From Phytophthora colocasiae (taxonomy: Eukaryota > Oomycota > Peronosporomycetes > Peronosporales > Peronosporaceae), in assembly GCA_018806915.1 (NCBI GenBank), contig JAGKQI010000033.1, forward strand, positions 372,001 through 436,000: a DNA stretch of 64,000 nucleotides. The letters run 5' to 3'. A program made the position numbers and the translations under genes. Each line of letters begins with the position of its first letter. Position 1 is the first letter of the stretch. Below the pieces are notes generated by a model. The model worked only from the letters and a program-made list of their open reading frames with translations, did not search any database and was not told where the DNA came from. Of the stretch, positions 26,998 to 35,808 are shown piece by piece.

Positions 26998-28983
26998 CTA
27001 GATCGGTCTTGTGCCAACCATGAGATACATGACACTACCTACAACTTCACGGTAGGGAATACCTTCCATTTGCTCTTTTTCAAGTTGTGTCTTTGGTTGC
27101 ATTTGAGTTGTAAGTTTGGCATTACGGTCTGATGGAGTTGCCACTGGATATGTTACAAGGTTTTTAAAGCGATCTAACACTGTGCGTGCATACTTGCGTT
27201 GGTGGATAAATATCGTTCGGGCTTCGCGGTTTCGTTCGATTGACCAGCCGAGAATGTACTTCACCTCCCCTAAATCTGTCATGGAGAATCTTTTGTTCAA
27301 GGCAGATTTGATCTGACATACGAGGTTGACAGTTGGTGCAATGATCAGTAAGTCATCAACATAGACTGCTACGTAACATGTCTCGCCTTCGAGTGTTGCC
27401 ATGAAAACACATCGATCTTTAATCAGTTTGTGGAATCCAAGGCTTTCCAAGAAAGCGGACAAGGTTTGATACCAGATACGAGGTGTCTGTTTGAGACCGT
27501 AAAGACTTTTGAGAAGTTTACAAACGAGGCCTTCCTTTCCAGGAACTACAAACCCTTCTGGTTGTTTCATATATATTTCCTCGTCAAGGGTTCCGTTGAG
27601 AAACGCTGTCTTGACATCCATCTGGTGAATTTCAAAGTCAAGAAGAGCTGCAATCGTTAGTAGCAGGCGTAGGACTTCCATACGGATGACGGGGGCAAAT
27701 ATCTCATCGTAATCAACGCCATATTGCTGTAAGAAGCCTTTAATAACTAACAGAGCTTTAAAGCGATCGATTTCTCCTGAGCCAGTGTATTTAACAACAA
27801 AGACCCACCGGTTTTGGAGTACTTTGCGGTTATTGGGAGGAGGTACCAGGATCCACGTCTGGTTGGTCATTAGGGACTGGTATTCCGAGTCAGCAGCTGC
27901 GTGCCACTTATTTGCGTAAGACGAGCGCATCGCCGCATGGTACGTTTTTGGTTCCGGCACATGACGAATTGCAAGTAGGCTAAGAACAAGACATGTGCGT
28001 TCCTCTACTTCCTGGATGTCTTCAAGGGAGTTTAACGCGCCTAGATCGATTTCTTCGTCATACCGTGGGCGTTTTACACTTGTGGTCGACGGTTGTGACG
28101 GCGTCTCCGTAACAAAAGAGTATGTCAAGACGCCACGTTCCAGAGCCTCCCCAAGAGAAGGAAGCTGGTTCGAAGCGGAAGTAGATGCAGATTGTGGTTC
28201 TACAACTGAGTTACCTGGAGATTCAGGCTGGGATGGATAGGCTTGTGTTTCCGATGGAACAAATGCTGGAAGTTCGTCAGCAATAATAGGCGCTTCGGTT
28301 AGGTGATCCGGTAGCTGGAGCGGTCCCGATGTTACCTCAATATTTTCAATAGTCGGAAAGTCAATCTCATTGAAAATCACATCTCGGCTGTAAACGACAC
28401 CATGGGTTTTGACGTCCATGAGTCGATAGCCTTTCTTGTGCTCGGGAATTCCGAGATAGATACACAGTTTGGCACGGGGATCAAGTTTGTCCCTGTAGAT
28501 GTCGTTGATATGGACATACGCAGCACAGCCAAACACTTTCAGATATTGAACAGTCGGCTTTCGATTGTACCACAACTCAAACGGTGTGCAATCCTGTGTG
28601 TTAGCGCTTGGTGTCATGTTGAGGAGTGTCGTAACATGTGTAACACATTCTGCCCAGAGTGGTTTGGGGAGCGAGGCATCTAACAGTAGTGCTCGTACAC
28701 GTTCCATGATTGTGCGCATGCGGCGTTCCGCAACACCATTCTGTTGTGGTGTATAAGCATTGGTAAATTGAGCGTGCGTTCCATACTTAGAGAATATAAT
28801 GCGTCCCAGTTTCTCGTACTCTTTAGCGTTGTCAGCCTGTAAGGCCTGGATGTCCACATCCGGTGGTGGCAAGAGATATTCAAGAGTATGAACATCACTT
28901 CGGAATATATTCAAAGCTTTCATGCGAAAGTCTTTGTAGCATGAGTAGAGTTCACTACGTGCCTTCATCGGATAGGTAAACAT
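26998..28983 (-). CDS. Copia integrase core and reverse transcriptase
   Basis: The frame is actually open upstream to about 29,190, where HSDICGPLP (first integrase Asp) and GGCRYFVVFIDDFSRY appear. The listed start is the first Met. Integrase then shows QADNAKEYEKLG (second Asp) and NGVAERRMR (Glu). A linker rich in Pro, Ser and Glu follows (28,090-28,330), then Copia RT: RWVFVVKYTGSGEIDRFKALLV, QMDVKTAFLNG (catalytic Asp), SLYGLKQTPRIWY and YVDDLLI (catalytic Asp pair). It ends prematurely at 26,998 because of the one-base deletion before RNase H. Confidence 0.9.
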   Translation of the reverse strand: MFTYPMKARSELYSCYKDFRMKALNIFRSDVHTLEYLLPPPDVDIQALQADNAKEYEKLGRIIFSKYGTHAQFTNAYTPQQNGVAERRMRTIMERVRALLLDASLPKPLWAECVTHVTTLLNMTPSANTQDCTPFELWYNRKPTVQYLKVFGCAAYVHINDIYRDKLDPRAKLCIYLGIPEHKKGYRLMDVKTHGVVYSRDVIFNEIDFPTIENIEVTSGPLQLPDHLTEAPIIADELPAFVPSETQAYPSQPESPGNSVVEPQSASTSASNQLPSLGEALERGVLTYSFVTETPSQPSTTSVKRPRYDEEIDLGALNSLEDIQEVEERTCLVLSLLAIRHVPEPKTYHAAMRSSYANKWHAAADSEYQSLMTNQTWILVPPPNNRKVLQNRWVFVVKYTGSGEIDRFKALLVIKGFLQQYGVDYDEIFAPVIRMEVLRLLLTIAALLDFEIHQMDVKTAFLNGTLDEEIYMKQPEGFVVPGKEGLVCKLLKSLYGLKQTPRIWYQTLSAFLESLGFHKLIKDRCVFMATLEGETCYVAVYVDDLLIIAPTVNLVCQIKSALNKRFSMTDLGEVKYILGWSIERNREARTIFIHQRKYARTVLDRFKNLVTYPVATPSDRNAKLTTQMQPKTQLEKEQMEGIPYREVVGSVMYLMVGTRPI

Positions 28984-29244
28984 GTAGCGACTGAAGTCGT
29001 CAATGAATACGACGAAGTAGCGGCAGCCGCCAAGGCTAGGGACGGGAAGAGGGCCACAAATATCAGAGTGAACTTTATGTAAGGGGCTAGTAGAGCGTTC
29101 AACATGTCTATTGGATGGAAAAGGAGCGCGGTGTGACTTCGCGTAAGTACATGCTGTGCAGGACCACTCTTCTAGACTTCTTACATTGCACCCTACTTGG
29201 CCTGCAGCTACGTCTTCTCATTCATCTCGCCTCGAACAACGATG

Positions 29245-31236
29245 TCACAGTATGCAAAAGAAAGAATCTGGTCTAATTACAGCTGGTGCATCCAGTCCAT
29301 GAAGAGCTTGGTCTTTAGTGAGTGCCTGTAAAACACGGATGTTAGGATGCCCAAGACGTTTGTGTAGTAGCATGAGTCGAGTCGGCTTACCTGTGGTAGC
29401 CACGTGAGCTTCGGCCTTCGGCAGTGGAGAGGCTTCGAATTGGTAGAGCTTCGATGTCGCGGATTTCATCGCCTTGATCGAGAAGCGGTGGTTTGTTTGG
29501 ACAGTACACATAGTACGTTTAAAGCCAAAACGGAAGTCATCGTCGACAGCGGCAGCGACTGACAGCAGGTTGTACTGCAGTTTCGGCGCAAGGAGGACAT
29601 CGTGAAGCGTGAGCGTCCGCAGTTGGCCCTTGGAGTCCGTGATCTGGAGCTCTACAGTACCAATAGCTTCAATGGGGACTTGCGATTTTCCACCGACAGT
29701 GATGCCTCCGCTTGCAGGTGTTTTAGTCTTGAACCATTCCACATGTTGCGTGACGTGGCTGCTGCAACCTGAGTCAATCGTCCAGCTGAAATCAAAGTCC
29801 TGGCTAGGTTGCGCCGTGAGACTGATAGCGGATGCAGCCGTTTGTACATTCGACACAACTGCAATCAGGGTCTCTTTGCGACGTGACTGATCGTATCCAC
29901 CTTCATCGCGACGAGAGGATTTGTTGTTGTTGTTGCCATTGTTGTTGTTGCCGTTGTTGTTGCCGTTGTTGTTGCCGTTGTTGTTGCCGTTGTTGTTGCC
30001 GGTGTTGTTGCCGTTGTTGCGATTTCCACCGTAGTTACCGCGGCCACGTCCACCACCACGACCGCCGCGACCATTTTGGTGCCATGATCCACCTCCACGT
30101 CCAGATCGCCCTTGGTTGTTGTTGTTGTAAGGATGCGACCGGTAGTTATTGGGGCCTCGTAACTCGAAGTTGGCAGGAAGAACAGTGCCTGCCTTGACAC
30201 ATCCATCACGTAAGTCCTTCTGCAGAGTACGGCACTGACGGATGTTGTGACGTGGTTTCTGACAGTAGCTGCAGACATCAACTGGGACAGATGCTTGAGC
30301 GGCCAACGCGGAATCCTGAGAAGGAGCAATGAGAGCCCGTTCAGCCTGAGTTGCTTGACTCTCAGGTGTCCCTTTGATGCGGCTGTAACTTTCTTGAGCT
30401 TGGATCTCGCGAACCTTGGTCTCAATACTCATCTTGAGTTCATCATACGGAATATACTTCCGCACACCTTTCCAAACTCGGAGATCATCCTTCCAAGTCT
30501 TTGGCATCGAGTGGAACAGGTATAATGACTTCTGCCCATCGGTCAAGGGAGACTCGGTTGCTTCAGACGCGGCTTTCATCGCGTTTTCCAGCTCAAGGAA
30601 GAAGCTGGTCAGATCACCGCCTTCTTCATACTTGATCTCCATGAGGAAGTGCTGGAAGAAGTAGGGGTCGCCATGAAAGGCCGCACCCTCGTACTTGGTA
30701 CAGATGGCCTGAAAGATGTCGAAGGCCGTTGTCAGGTTCTTGACAAGACGGATATGAGTATCATCCATCGTCTTCATCAGGAAAGCCTTGGTTTGCGCTT
30801 CCATACGACGAAGGTGTCTAGCAGACGGCGGGGTAGGCTTGCGTCGCTTGACTTGTTTACGATCCCGGCTGGCGTCGCGCTCAGCAAACGGGCGAACGAT
30901 GGGAAGATCAGCGCGCTTGGTTTTCTTTGATGGCGGAGTGTCGTCGCCGTCGCTGGGCTGCAGCTCATCCGAGCTGTCCTCGAAGTCGACCTCATCCGAG
31001 TCGATGCCAGCCGGAGAACTTGGCTTGGAGGCAGCTTCGTCGTCGTCGGACTCAGCCAGGTCGTCGTCGGAGTCTTCATCTTCGTCTTCACTGACCCCAT
31101 TGTAATCCTTCTTGGTGACGAAACCGAGCAGATGCTTGCCATCGAGCGATGCACTGACTCGGGCCTTCCAGACGTCGAAATTCTTAGCACCAGAGAGTCG
31201 GGGGAAGTCGTCACTTGAGGCTTGCTGAGGGCTCAT
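29245..31236 (-). CDS. Copia gag and aspartic protease
   Basis: 663 residues; the ATG at 31,236 is only four bases from the LTR. Gag has the UBN2-like pattern (FDVWKARVSASL, DIFQAICTKYEG, FLMEIKYEEG...LTSFFLELENAM, WKDDLRVW) with an acidic insert at about residues 50-110, a CCHC-like CSYCQKPRHNIRQC knuckle, a Gly/Arg-rich patch and an Asn/Gly tract. The protease active site is FSWTIDSGCSSHV (D-S-G). LLHKRLGHPNIRVLQAL is the GAG_pre-integrase motif. The frame ends at the first Cys of the integrase zinc finger (SFFCIL), and about 60 bp of disrupted frame follow before the integrase core. Confidence 0.9.
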   Translation of the reverse strand: MSPQQASSDDFPRLSGAKNFDVWKARVSASLDGKHLLGFVTKKDYNGVSEDEDEDSDDDLAESDDDEAASKPSSPAGIDSDEVDFEDSSDELQPSDGDDTPPSKKTKRADLPIVRPFAERDASRDRKQVKRRKPTPPSARHLRRMEAQTKAFLMKTMDDTHIRLVKNLTTAFDIFQAICTKYEGAAFHGDPYFFQHFLMEIKYEEGGDLTSFFLELENAMKAASEATESPLTDGQKSLYLFHSMPKTWKDDLRVWKGVRKYIPYDELKMSIETKVREIQAQESYSRIKGTPESQATQAERALIAPSQDSALAAQASVPVDVCSYCQKPRHNIRQCRTLQKDLRDGCVKAGTVLPANFELRGPNNYRSHPYNNNNQGRSGRGGGSWHQNGRGGRGGGRGRGNYGGNRNNGNNTGNNNGNNNGNNNGNNNGNNNNGNNNNKSSRRDEGGYDQSRRKETLIAVVSNVQTAASAISLTAQPSQDFDFSWTIDSGCSSHVTQHVEWFKTKTPASGGITVGGKSQVPIEAIGTVELQITDSKGQLRTLTLHDVLLAPKLQYNLLSVAAAVDDDFRFGFKRTMCTVQTNHRFSIKAMKSATSKLYQFEASPLPKAEAHVATTGKPTRLMLLHKRLGHPNIRVLQALTKDQALHGLDAPAVIRPDSFFCIL
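29928..30010 (-). repeat. GTTGTTGTTGCC-type simple repeat in gag
   Basis: A tandem 12-nt unit (plus strand GTTGTTGCCGTT and variants) encoding an Asn/Gly tract of the form NNNGNNNG in the gag C-terminus. Confidence 0.85.
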
Positions 31237-31240
31237 AACC
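31229..31240 (-). other. Copia primer site matching initiator tRNA-Met anticodon arm
   Basis: On the minus strand the 5' LTR is followed at once by GGTTATGAGCCC. Its complement GGGCTCATAACC is the anticodon stem-loop of initiator tRNA-Met (CAT anticodon). Copia of Drosophila is known to be primed by a tRNA-iMet 5' half. The gag ATG (31,236-31,234) is inside this site. Confidence 0.75.
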
Positions 31241-31519
31241 TGTTGCGGGGAACTTGGGCGCAGCTTGAAGGAAGTAGGGTAGAAGAGAGAAAAAGAAGAA
31301 GTAAGATTAATGTTTAAGAAAGTAGATAGCTACTCACTAGAAAATAGTATGCGGCATTCAGAAACGTAGTCTAGAATTGCCGCTACCATTCATCGTACTG
31401 ATGTCACAGACATTTTAGTACATTATTTATTATAGTCAAAAGTACCGTGCCTCTTCATTATTAGTTTATAGAAGACACGGTGTAGAGGTGGTCCCTGTGA
31501 ACGAGCCCTAACCTCAACA
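31241..31519 (-). repeat. Copia 5' LTR
   Basis: 279 bp, same borders and sequence as the copy at 24,122-24,400. It lies just before the primer site and gag ATG in element orientation. Confidence 0.93.
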
Positions 31520-31524
31520 GGGGT
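31520..31524. other. target site duplication, right copy (GGGGT)
   Basis: GGGGT directly after the LTR end CAACA; matches 24,117-24,121. Confidence 0.9.
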
Positions 31525-31917
31525 CTATGTCGCTTCGCACGTCGGGCTCGTGATCACCTCGATGTCGCTCCACCTAGGCGACACCTTTAGAACCACTATT
31601 TTCTCCACGTACATATCGTTCTGCCTTGTCGATACGCTGCTCCTCTAACGAGGTCATCACCTACCAGTGGGCGGGTGCATCAGCATGGGCAAGTCCGCCG
31701 TTGTATCAGGGGCTAAATGTGTCGTCTCATGAAATCGTCGGCAGATGTCGCCGCGCCACCATGCACCAAGAGTGCGTGTCGCGCGTGACACCTTTAGAAA
31801 CGCGGATCCGCACAGGATTTGTGATGGATGTGAGTCCGTTCAGTTCCGCTTCGAGTGTCATTTACGAACTCACCGCCCAGTCCGCACTCGTATCACTGCC
31901 AACGTCACCACTAAACA
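31525..31917. other. upstream region of the first ATPase-inhibitor gene
   Basis: No gene. It holds the presumed promoter and leader of the gene starting at 31,918. The Copia insertion ends about 400 bp before that start codon and may influence it. Confidence 0.5.
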
Positions 31918-32332
31918 ATGCAGACCGCCCTCGTCCTCGTCGCTAAGCAGACTGCACTCGCGCTGGCCCCGCGCGTCGTTGCCATGGCCCCAGTTCTCCA
32001 GGTCGCTGTTATGAGCACGCAGCGCTCGATGACTACACAGGCACAGGAGAACCGACGCCCTGTGATGTTCCGGTACGGACTTAGTTGTCTTGGCTATTTA
32101 ATCGTTTCCTCTCTAACCTTGGATCTTGCTCTGCAGTAAGGACGACGAGAAGGAAATGCGCAAGTTGTTGAGGAAGATGCACCTGCAAGCTTGCTACAAT
32201 GACAAGGCTGGCTTCCGCAAGCAGCTCGAGCACGACAAGCAGACGCTGGGTGAAATCCCCGGGCTTGTTCCTGGAGTGGACCTGACGCAGGAGCAAGTGG
32301 ACGAGCTTCTGAACTGGAAACACCTGTACTAG
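31918..32332 (+). CDS. mitochondrial ATPase inhibitor (IF1/IATP-like), copy A
   Basis: Two exons, 31,918-32,072 and 32,137-32,332, with a 64-bp GT-AG intron; 116 residues. The N-terminus is rich in Ala, Val and Arg with no acidic residues early on, which suits a mitochondrial presequence. The mature part has the charged helix KDDEKEMRKLLRKM and the C-terminal block VDLTQEQVDELLNWKH shared with copy B at 33.7 kb. IF1 proteins bind F1-ATPase and block ATP hydrolysis when the proton gradient fails. Compared with copy B it lacks the DKEKAAEA segment before the helix, which in the family is part of the inhibitory region, so its function may differ. Assignment rests on pattern, not a search. Confidence 0.6.
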
Positions 32333-33661
32333 GCGACGGGAAGTGGTCTCCACACGGGAAAAGAAGTGAGACTGGAGTCGTTGATATGGAGTCGATGCAG
32401 CTCCAGTGATTCAACAACTTCAGTCCTTCCTCCCACCTGACCGGGTTCATCTCCGACCCCGGGAGGCAGCCTGCTAGCTCTCGTCTCGGAGCTGCTGCTA
32501 CCGCCCGCCGCCTCAGACCCGGCCCACGTAGACCTCCTCGCTGCTTGTACATGTTCACAACTCCGCTTCACACGCGACGCGACCCGCAACGACGATGCTT
32601 TACGATTGGTAGCAGCATCCTACAACCGATTTTGGCAGTGATCCATCATCTTGTAGCTCTTCTTTTCTTTTCATAGCGATGGCCGACTCGGAAATCAATC
32701 GATTTTCAACATGCAGACTCGAAGATGTCGTTGGGCGTTTGTTTCTTGACTGTGCAGCCGTACGTGAAAGACCTTTACGTGATGCACGATTGTAGTGGTC
32801 GGACAGTAGGTATTTCTCTCCGCTTGCTGTAGTTGCATTATGGCTCCACTTAAGAACTCGTATTCCATCCCGATAGCCGATAGCGCACCTCTCTATCTTA
32901 GATATGAACAGTCTGATTAGCAAACCAATCTACGGTAGGTAAAAAGCTACAAATGACTATCGTTTTAAGCAGGGCAGGGTTAGGAAAATGCTGACCGACG
33001 CCGGCGCGTAGACGACCATGGTACAGTTAAGAAAATCTTGCTCCATGCTGCATGAAAAGCAAGGTTTTTCTTGCATGAGCCACATATGCCTATCGTATCT
33101 GGCAGCCTGGCACTCTGCTACTGTAGCTTGCATTGCAATACTGTAGAACATGTACTATAGGAAAGGCCTGTGAGTCAACATCACACCGGGTTGGGGGTTT
33201 TACGCCACTCGGATCGATCTTTCACGGATCGCAACCAGTACCTGCAATAGCTACCAAACGAACATGTTAATGCAACAAGAAGTCGTCGAAAAGCTTACCA
33301 AGCTTACCAGAAAAGCACTGCTACCAACAGTTCCGGCGAAAACCCCAAAATGCCATTCCAGCCGCACATACGCTCTCGTACTTGAAGTTGTACCTGTAAA
33401 AAGTCGCTTGGAAATTACTGCGACACTTTGCGCCGACCAGACCAAACAGAGTTTGTAAGTGTTGGTGCCGCAGATCCAAGTCAAACCGTTAGCGCTGTCC
33501 CGCCACAAGCACCCCTTCACCATTTTTTACGTTTTTTACAGCTTGAAGCGTGCGGCGGTCGTGTCTTTGCCGGCACGTGTGGCTCGCAATCGAGGGAAGA
33601 GGGGGGAACCAAACCGCCAGTACACAACATCAGCACAGCCAGGAAGTGACCAAAGAGAAGT
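32333..33661. other. intergenic DNA between the two ATPase-inhibitor genes
   Basis: About 1.3 kb with only short overlapping ORFs. The last 150 bp should contain the promoter and leader of copy B. Nothing else is recognised. Confidence 0.55.
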
Positions 33662-34046
33662 ATGCTTGCCGCCCGCCGTGCCGCTATCGCCATCCCTAAG
33701 CGCGCTTTCGCCTCCCCTGCCCAGGCCATGGGTCTTGCTGACCTTCGGGACAAGGAAAAGGCCGCTGAAGCCGTCTTCTTCAAGTACGCCCTTACAAAAA
33801 TGAAGATAGTTTTCTTGGATCCTCGGAAATCCTAACTTTTTTGTTTTGTTTTATTTTACCAGCAAGCAGGACGAGAAGGCGCTGCGCAAACTGCTGCAGA
33901 AAATGAAGGGCCAGACCGACGCCGTGGACAAGGAGGGCTTGAAGCACCACGTGGAGCACGACAAGAAGGGCCTGAAGGAGATCGCCGGCCTCAACTTGAG
34001 CGAGGAACAGGTTAACGCTCTGCTCAAGTGGAAGCACCAGCAGTAG
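33662..34046 (+). CDS. mitochondrial ATPase inhibitor (IF1/IATP-like), copy B
   Basis: Exons 33,662-33,783 and 33,863-34,046 (79-bp GT-AG intron with a pyrimidine-rich end); 101 residues. An Arg/Ala-rich presequence-like N-terminus (LAARRAAIAIPKRAF) is followed by the core LRDKEKAAEAVFF and KQDEKALRKLLQKM, then SEEQVNALLKWKH. The intron splits the core at the same place as in copy A, showing that the two genes are tandem duplicates. It has the expected length for the family plus a short C-terminal extension. Predicted role: matrix protein inhibiting reverse action of ATP synthase. Confidence 0.7.
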
Positions 34047-34534
34047 GTCGCTACCACAGGCTGCTGTCCATCTTCTTCGTCCATATATCTTCTAGCCAGG
34101 CTCTAAGAAGAAGCCTCTAGCGAAACTACTACAGCATTGAAGTTGCAACAGAGAGAGGCAGGAACACCCATCCAAAAGAGTGGTAGACCTCATCGGCGCT
34201 GATTGCGTCTCGCGCGTTGTGTTCGTGCTGTGGGAGTCGTGTGGGTGTATTCGACAACTTTGAAGAGAGATCTGGAATTTATAGGAGATAAACGAATGCA
34301 GGTGGACAGCAACCGCGAGCAAGTCGTACGGAATGATACTGCATCACACAACAATAAAAAGCTAATTAACGAACGTGCCAGATCTGCTTTTTTTACGGTC
34401 GTAACCTAGTAGCATTTGCGTACATGTGCGTCGACGTACTTGAAGTTTGTGGACAGGACAGTGAAGCATCTCTCGAAGCGGACACACCAATTACAAAGAA
34501 TCAGCTAACCAGTTGAATATTCATACATGCGCTC
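34047..34534. other. intergenic, convergent gene ends
   Basis: 3' flanks of ATPase-inhibitor copy B (+) and TAF7 (-). No ORF of note. Confidence 0.5.
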
Positions 34535-35620
34535 TCAACTTGACTCAAACGCTGCGATCTCCTCTTTGACCTTGTCAAGCTCTGCAGCGATCTCACTACG
34601 CTGCTTACTCGCAGTCTCGAGCATTTGCTTGAAGCGATTCTGAGCATGATCGACGCGTTAGCGGTACCTGACACCGTACTGTTTCCTGTGCTCGGCGGCA
34701 ATAGCTTCTGTTGCTTCGACGGAGGTTCTTCTGATAGCGTCAAATACTCAGGGTGATCACGAATTAGCCCCATCTCATCCGTCACAATAATACCACCGGG
34801 GTGTTCCTCGTCCGTCATCCAGTCGTAGAAATCTACGAGCTCCTCGTGCACGTCTTCAATCGCCCCACCAGCGATAATCTTCACCAAGTCTTCTTCCACT
34901 CGAGCAACATCAGGTTTCTAGCATGGATGGTGAAACTAGTAAGTCTCAAGTTGAGACAAGCAATAATTCTACATAAGCCTCTTCACGTACAGGAAACGGT
35001 GTCGTTTTCTTGGTTTTCTCGTATTTGCGCTTGATGACGTTGGTATTTGGTGGTGTGATTCCGTTCGGCACTTCATCCTGCGTCTCAAGCAGCTTTTTCT
35101 CCTCCTCCTTATCTGTAACCACAAAAATCTGCAGCCATCAAATATACCATCAGCAATTGTTAACACTTCACCCAACGCCAAACTTTCTGAAAACTCTCAC
35201 ACCTGTCCGATCTCACCACTCTTGTAGAAGAAGTTGTCATCGTACGTTTTGTGCGTCTCCAGGATCGTCGGCAATTGTGCTGTATTTCAACAGTATGAGA
35301 AAGTGAGTGCTTCTTCAGCCCCGAACAGCGTTTTATAAAGCACATAACGCACCGATCTTCGCCGGATACTCCTTTCCATTCACGTGGAGCGTAAAATGTT
35401 TGTTGTCCGCTGCAAAACACGTCAAAACCATGCAAAAAACACGTTAAATCCAAATCCATTCTACAAAGCCATTTCTCAGCTTCTAGTGCATCAAATGACG
35501 CCGCTAAAGCGCGCACACACCTCCAGCAACCATGTCCACATCTGCCGAGTCACCATTCGCGATACCAGCGCGCACCTCCTGCGCCAGGCGCTTCGGGAGC
35601 TGCAGCAGGTATTGCTCCAT
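34535..35620 (-). CDS. TAF7: TFIID subunit TAF7
   Basis: Spliced minus-strand gene. Exon 1 35,620-35,521 (MEQYLLQLPKRLAQEV); exon 2 35,409-35,353 (HFTLHVNGKEYPAKI); exon 3 35,279-35,203 (LPTILETHKTYDDNFFYKSGEIGQ); exon 4 from about 35,138 to about 35,000 (IFVVTDKEEE, PNGITPPNTNVIKRKYEKTKK); then an exon starting about 34,919 (KPDVARVEEDLVKII...). These are the TAF7 domain landmarks in order: first strand with LP, LPTILE-T-KT, FYKSGEIGQ, GITPP and the basic KRKY. TAF7 is a TFIID component that checks start of transcription by RNA polymerase II. The last join, at about 34,650-34,690, is unclear: a CTAAC...CTCAG acceptor leads to a helical end (RFKQMLETASKQRSEIAAEL) stopping at TGA 34,537-34,535. 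It is divergent from the ABCC gene with a 188-bp shared promoter. Confidence 0.8.
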
Positions 35621-35808
35621 TTTTTTTTGTTGAGTCAACAATGTTGACACAAAACGAAGGTTACGTTTACGAGTTACGAGGTTACTCTCCTCTCATTGGC
35701 TAATAAAAGAGCATAAACGACCATCACTCTGACAAAGTTTACCAGTACACTCAACGCCCGCTTCACTCACTCCCAGACTTGGCTTCAAGTGCGCACCCGG
35801 TTGGACAA
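35621..35808. promoter_or_regulatory. shared divergent promoter, TAF7 / ABCC
   Basis: Only 188 bp separate the start codons of TAF7 (-) and the ABC transporter (+). It contains a CTCATTGGCTAAT-type CCAAT element (about 35,692-35,704, ATTGGCT) that could serve either side. No other motif is assigned. Confidence 0.45.

Larger units (their letters stand above)
24122..31519 (-). mobile_element. complete Copia LTR retrotransposon with GGGGT target duplication
   Basis: A 7,398-bp element read from high to low coordinates: 5' LTR 31,241-31,519; primer site 31,229-31,240; gag-protease; integrase; RT; RNase H (ending at 26,357); then 1.95 kb containing an opposite-strand ORF; then the 3' LTR 24,122-24,400. 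The LTRs are 279 bp each, start TGTTG and end CAACA (plus-strand view), and appear identical base by base. Flanking GGGGT at 24,117-24,121 and 31,520-31,524 is a perfect 5-bp duplication. A GGGAGGC purine run borders the 3' LTR. Frameshifts near 29,200-29,250 and at 27,000 break pol despite the young LTRs. Confidence 0.95.

Noticed and set aside
29832..30197. Cys-rich plus-strand ORF
   Set aside because: Complement of the Asn/Gly simple repeat in Copia gag; the Cys runs come from GTTGTTGCC read in another frame.
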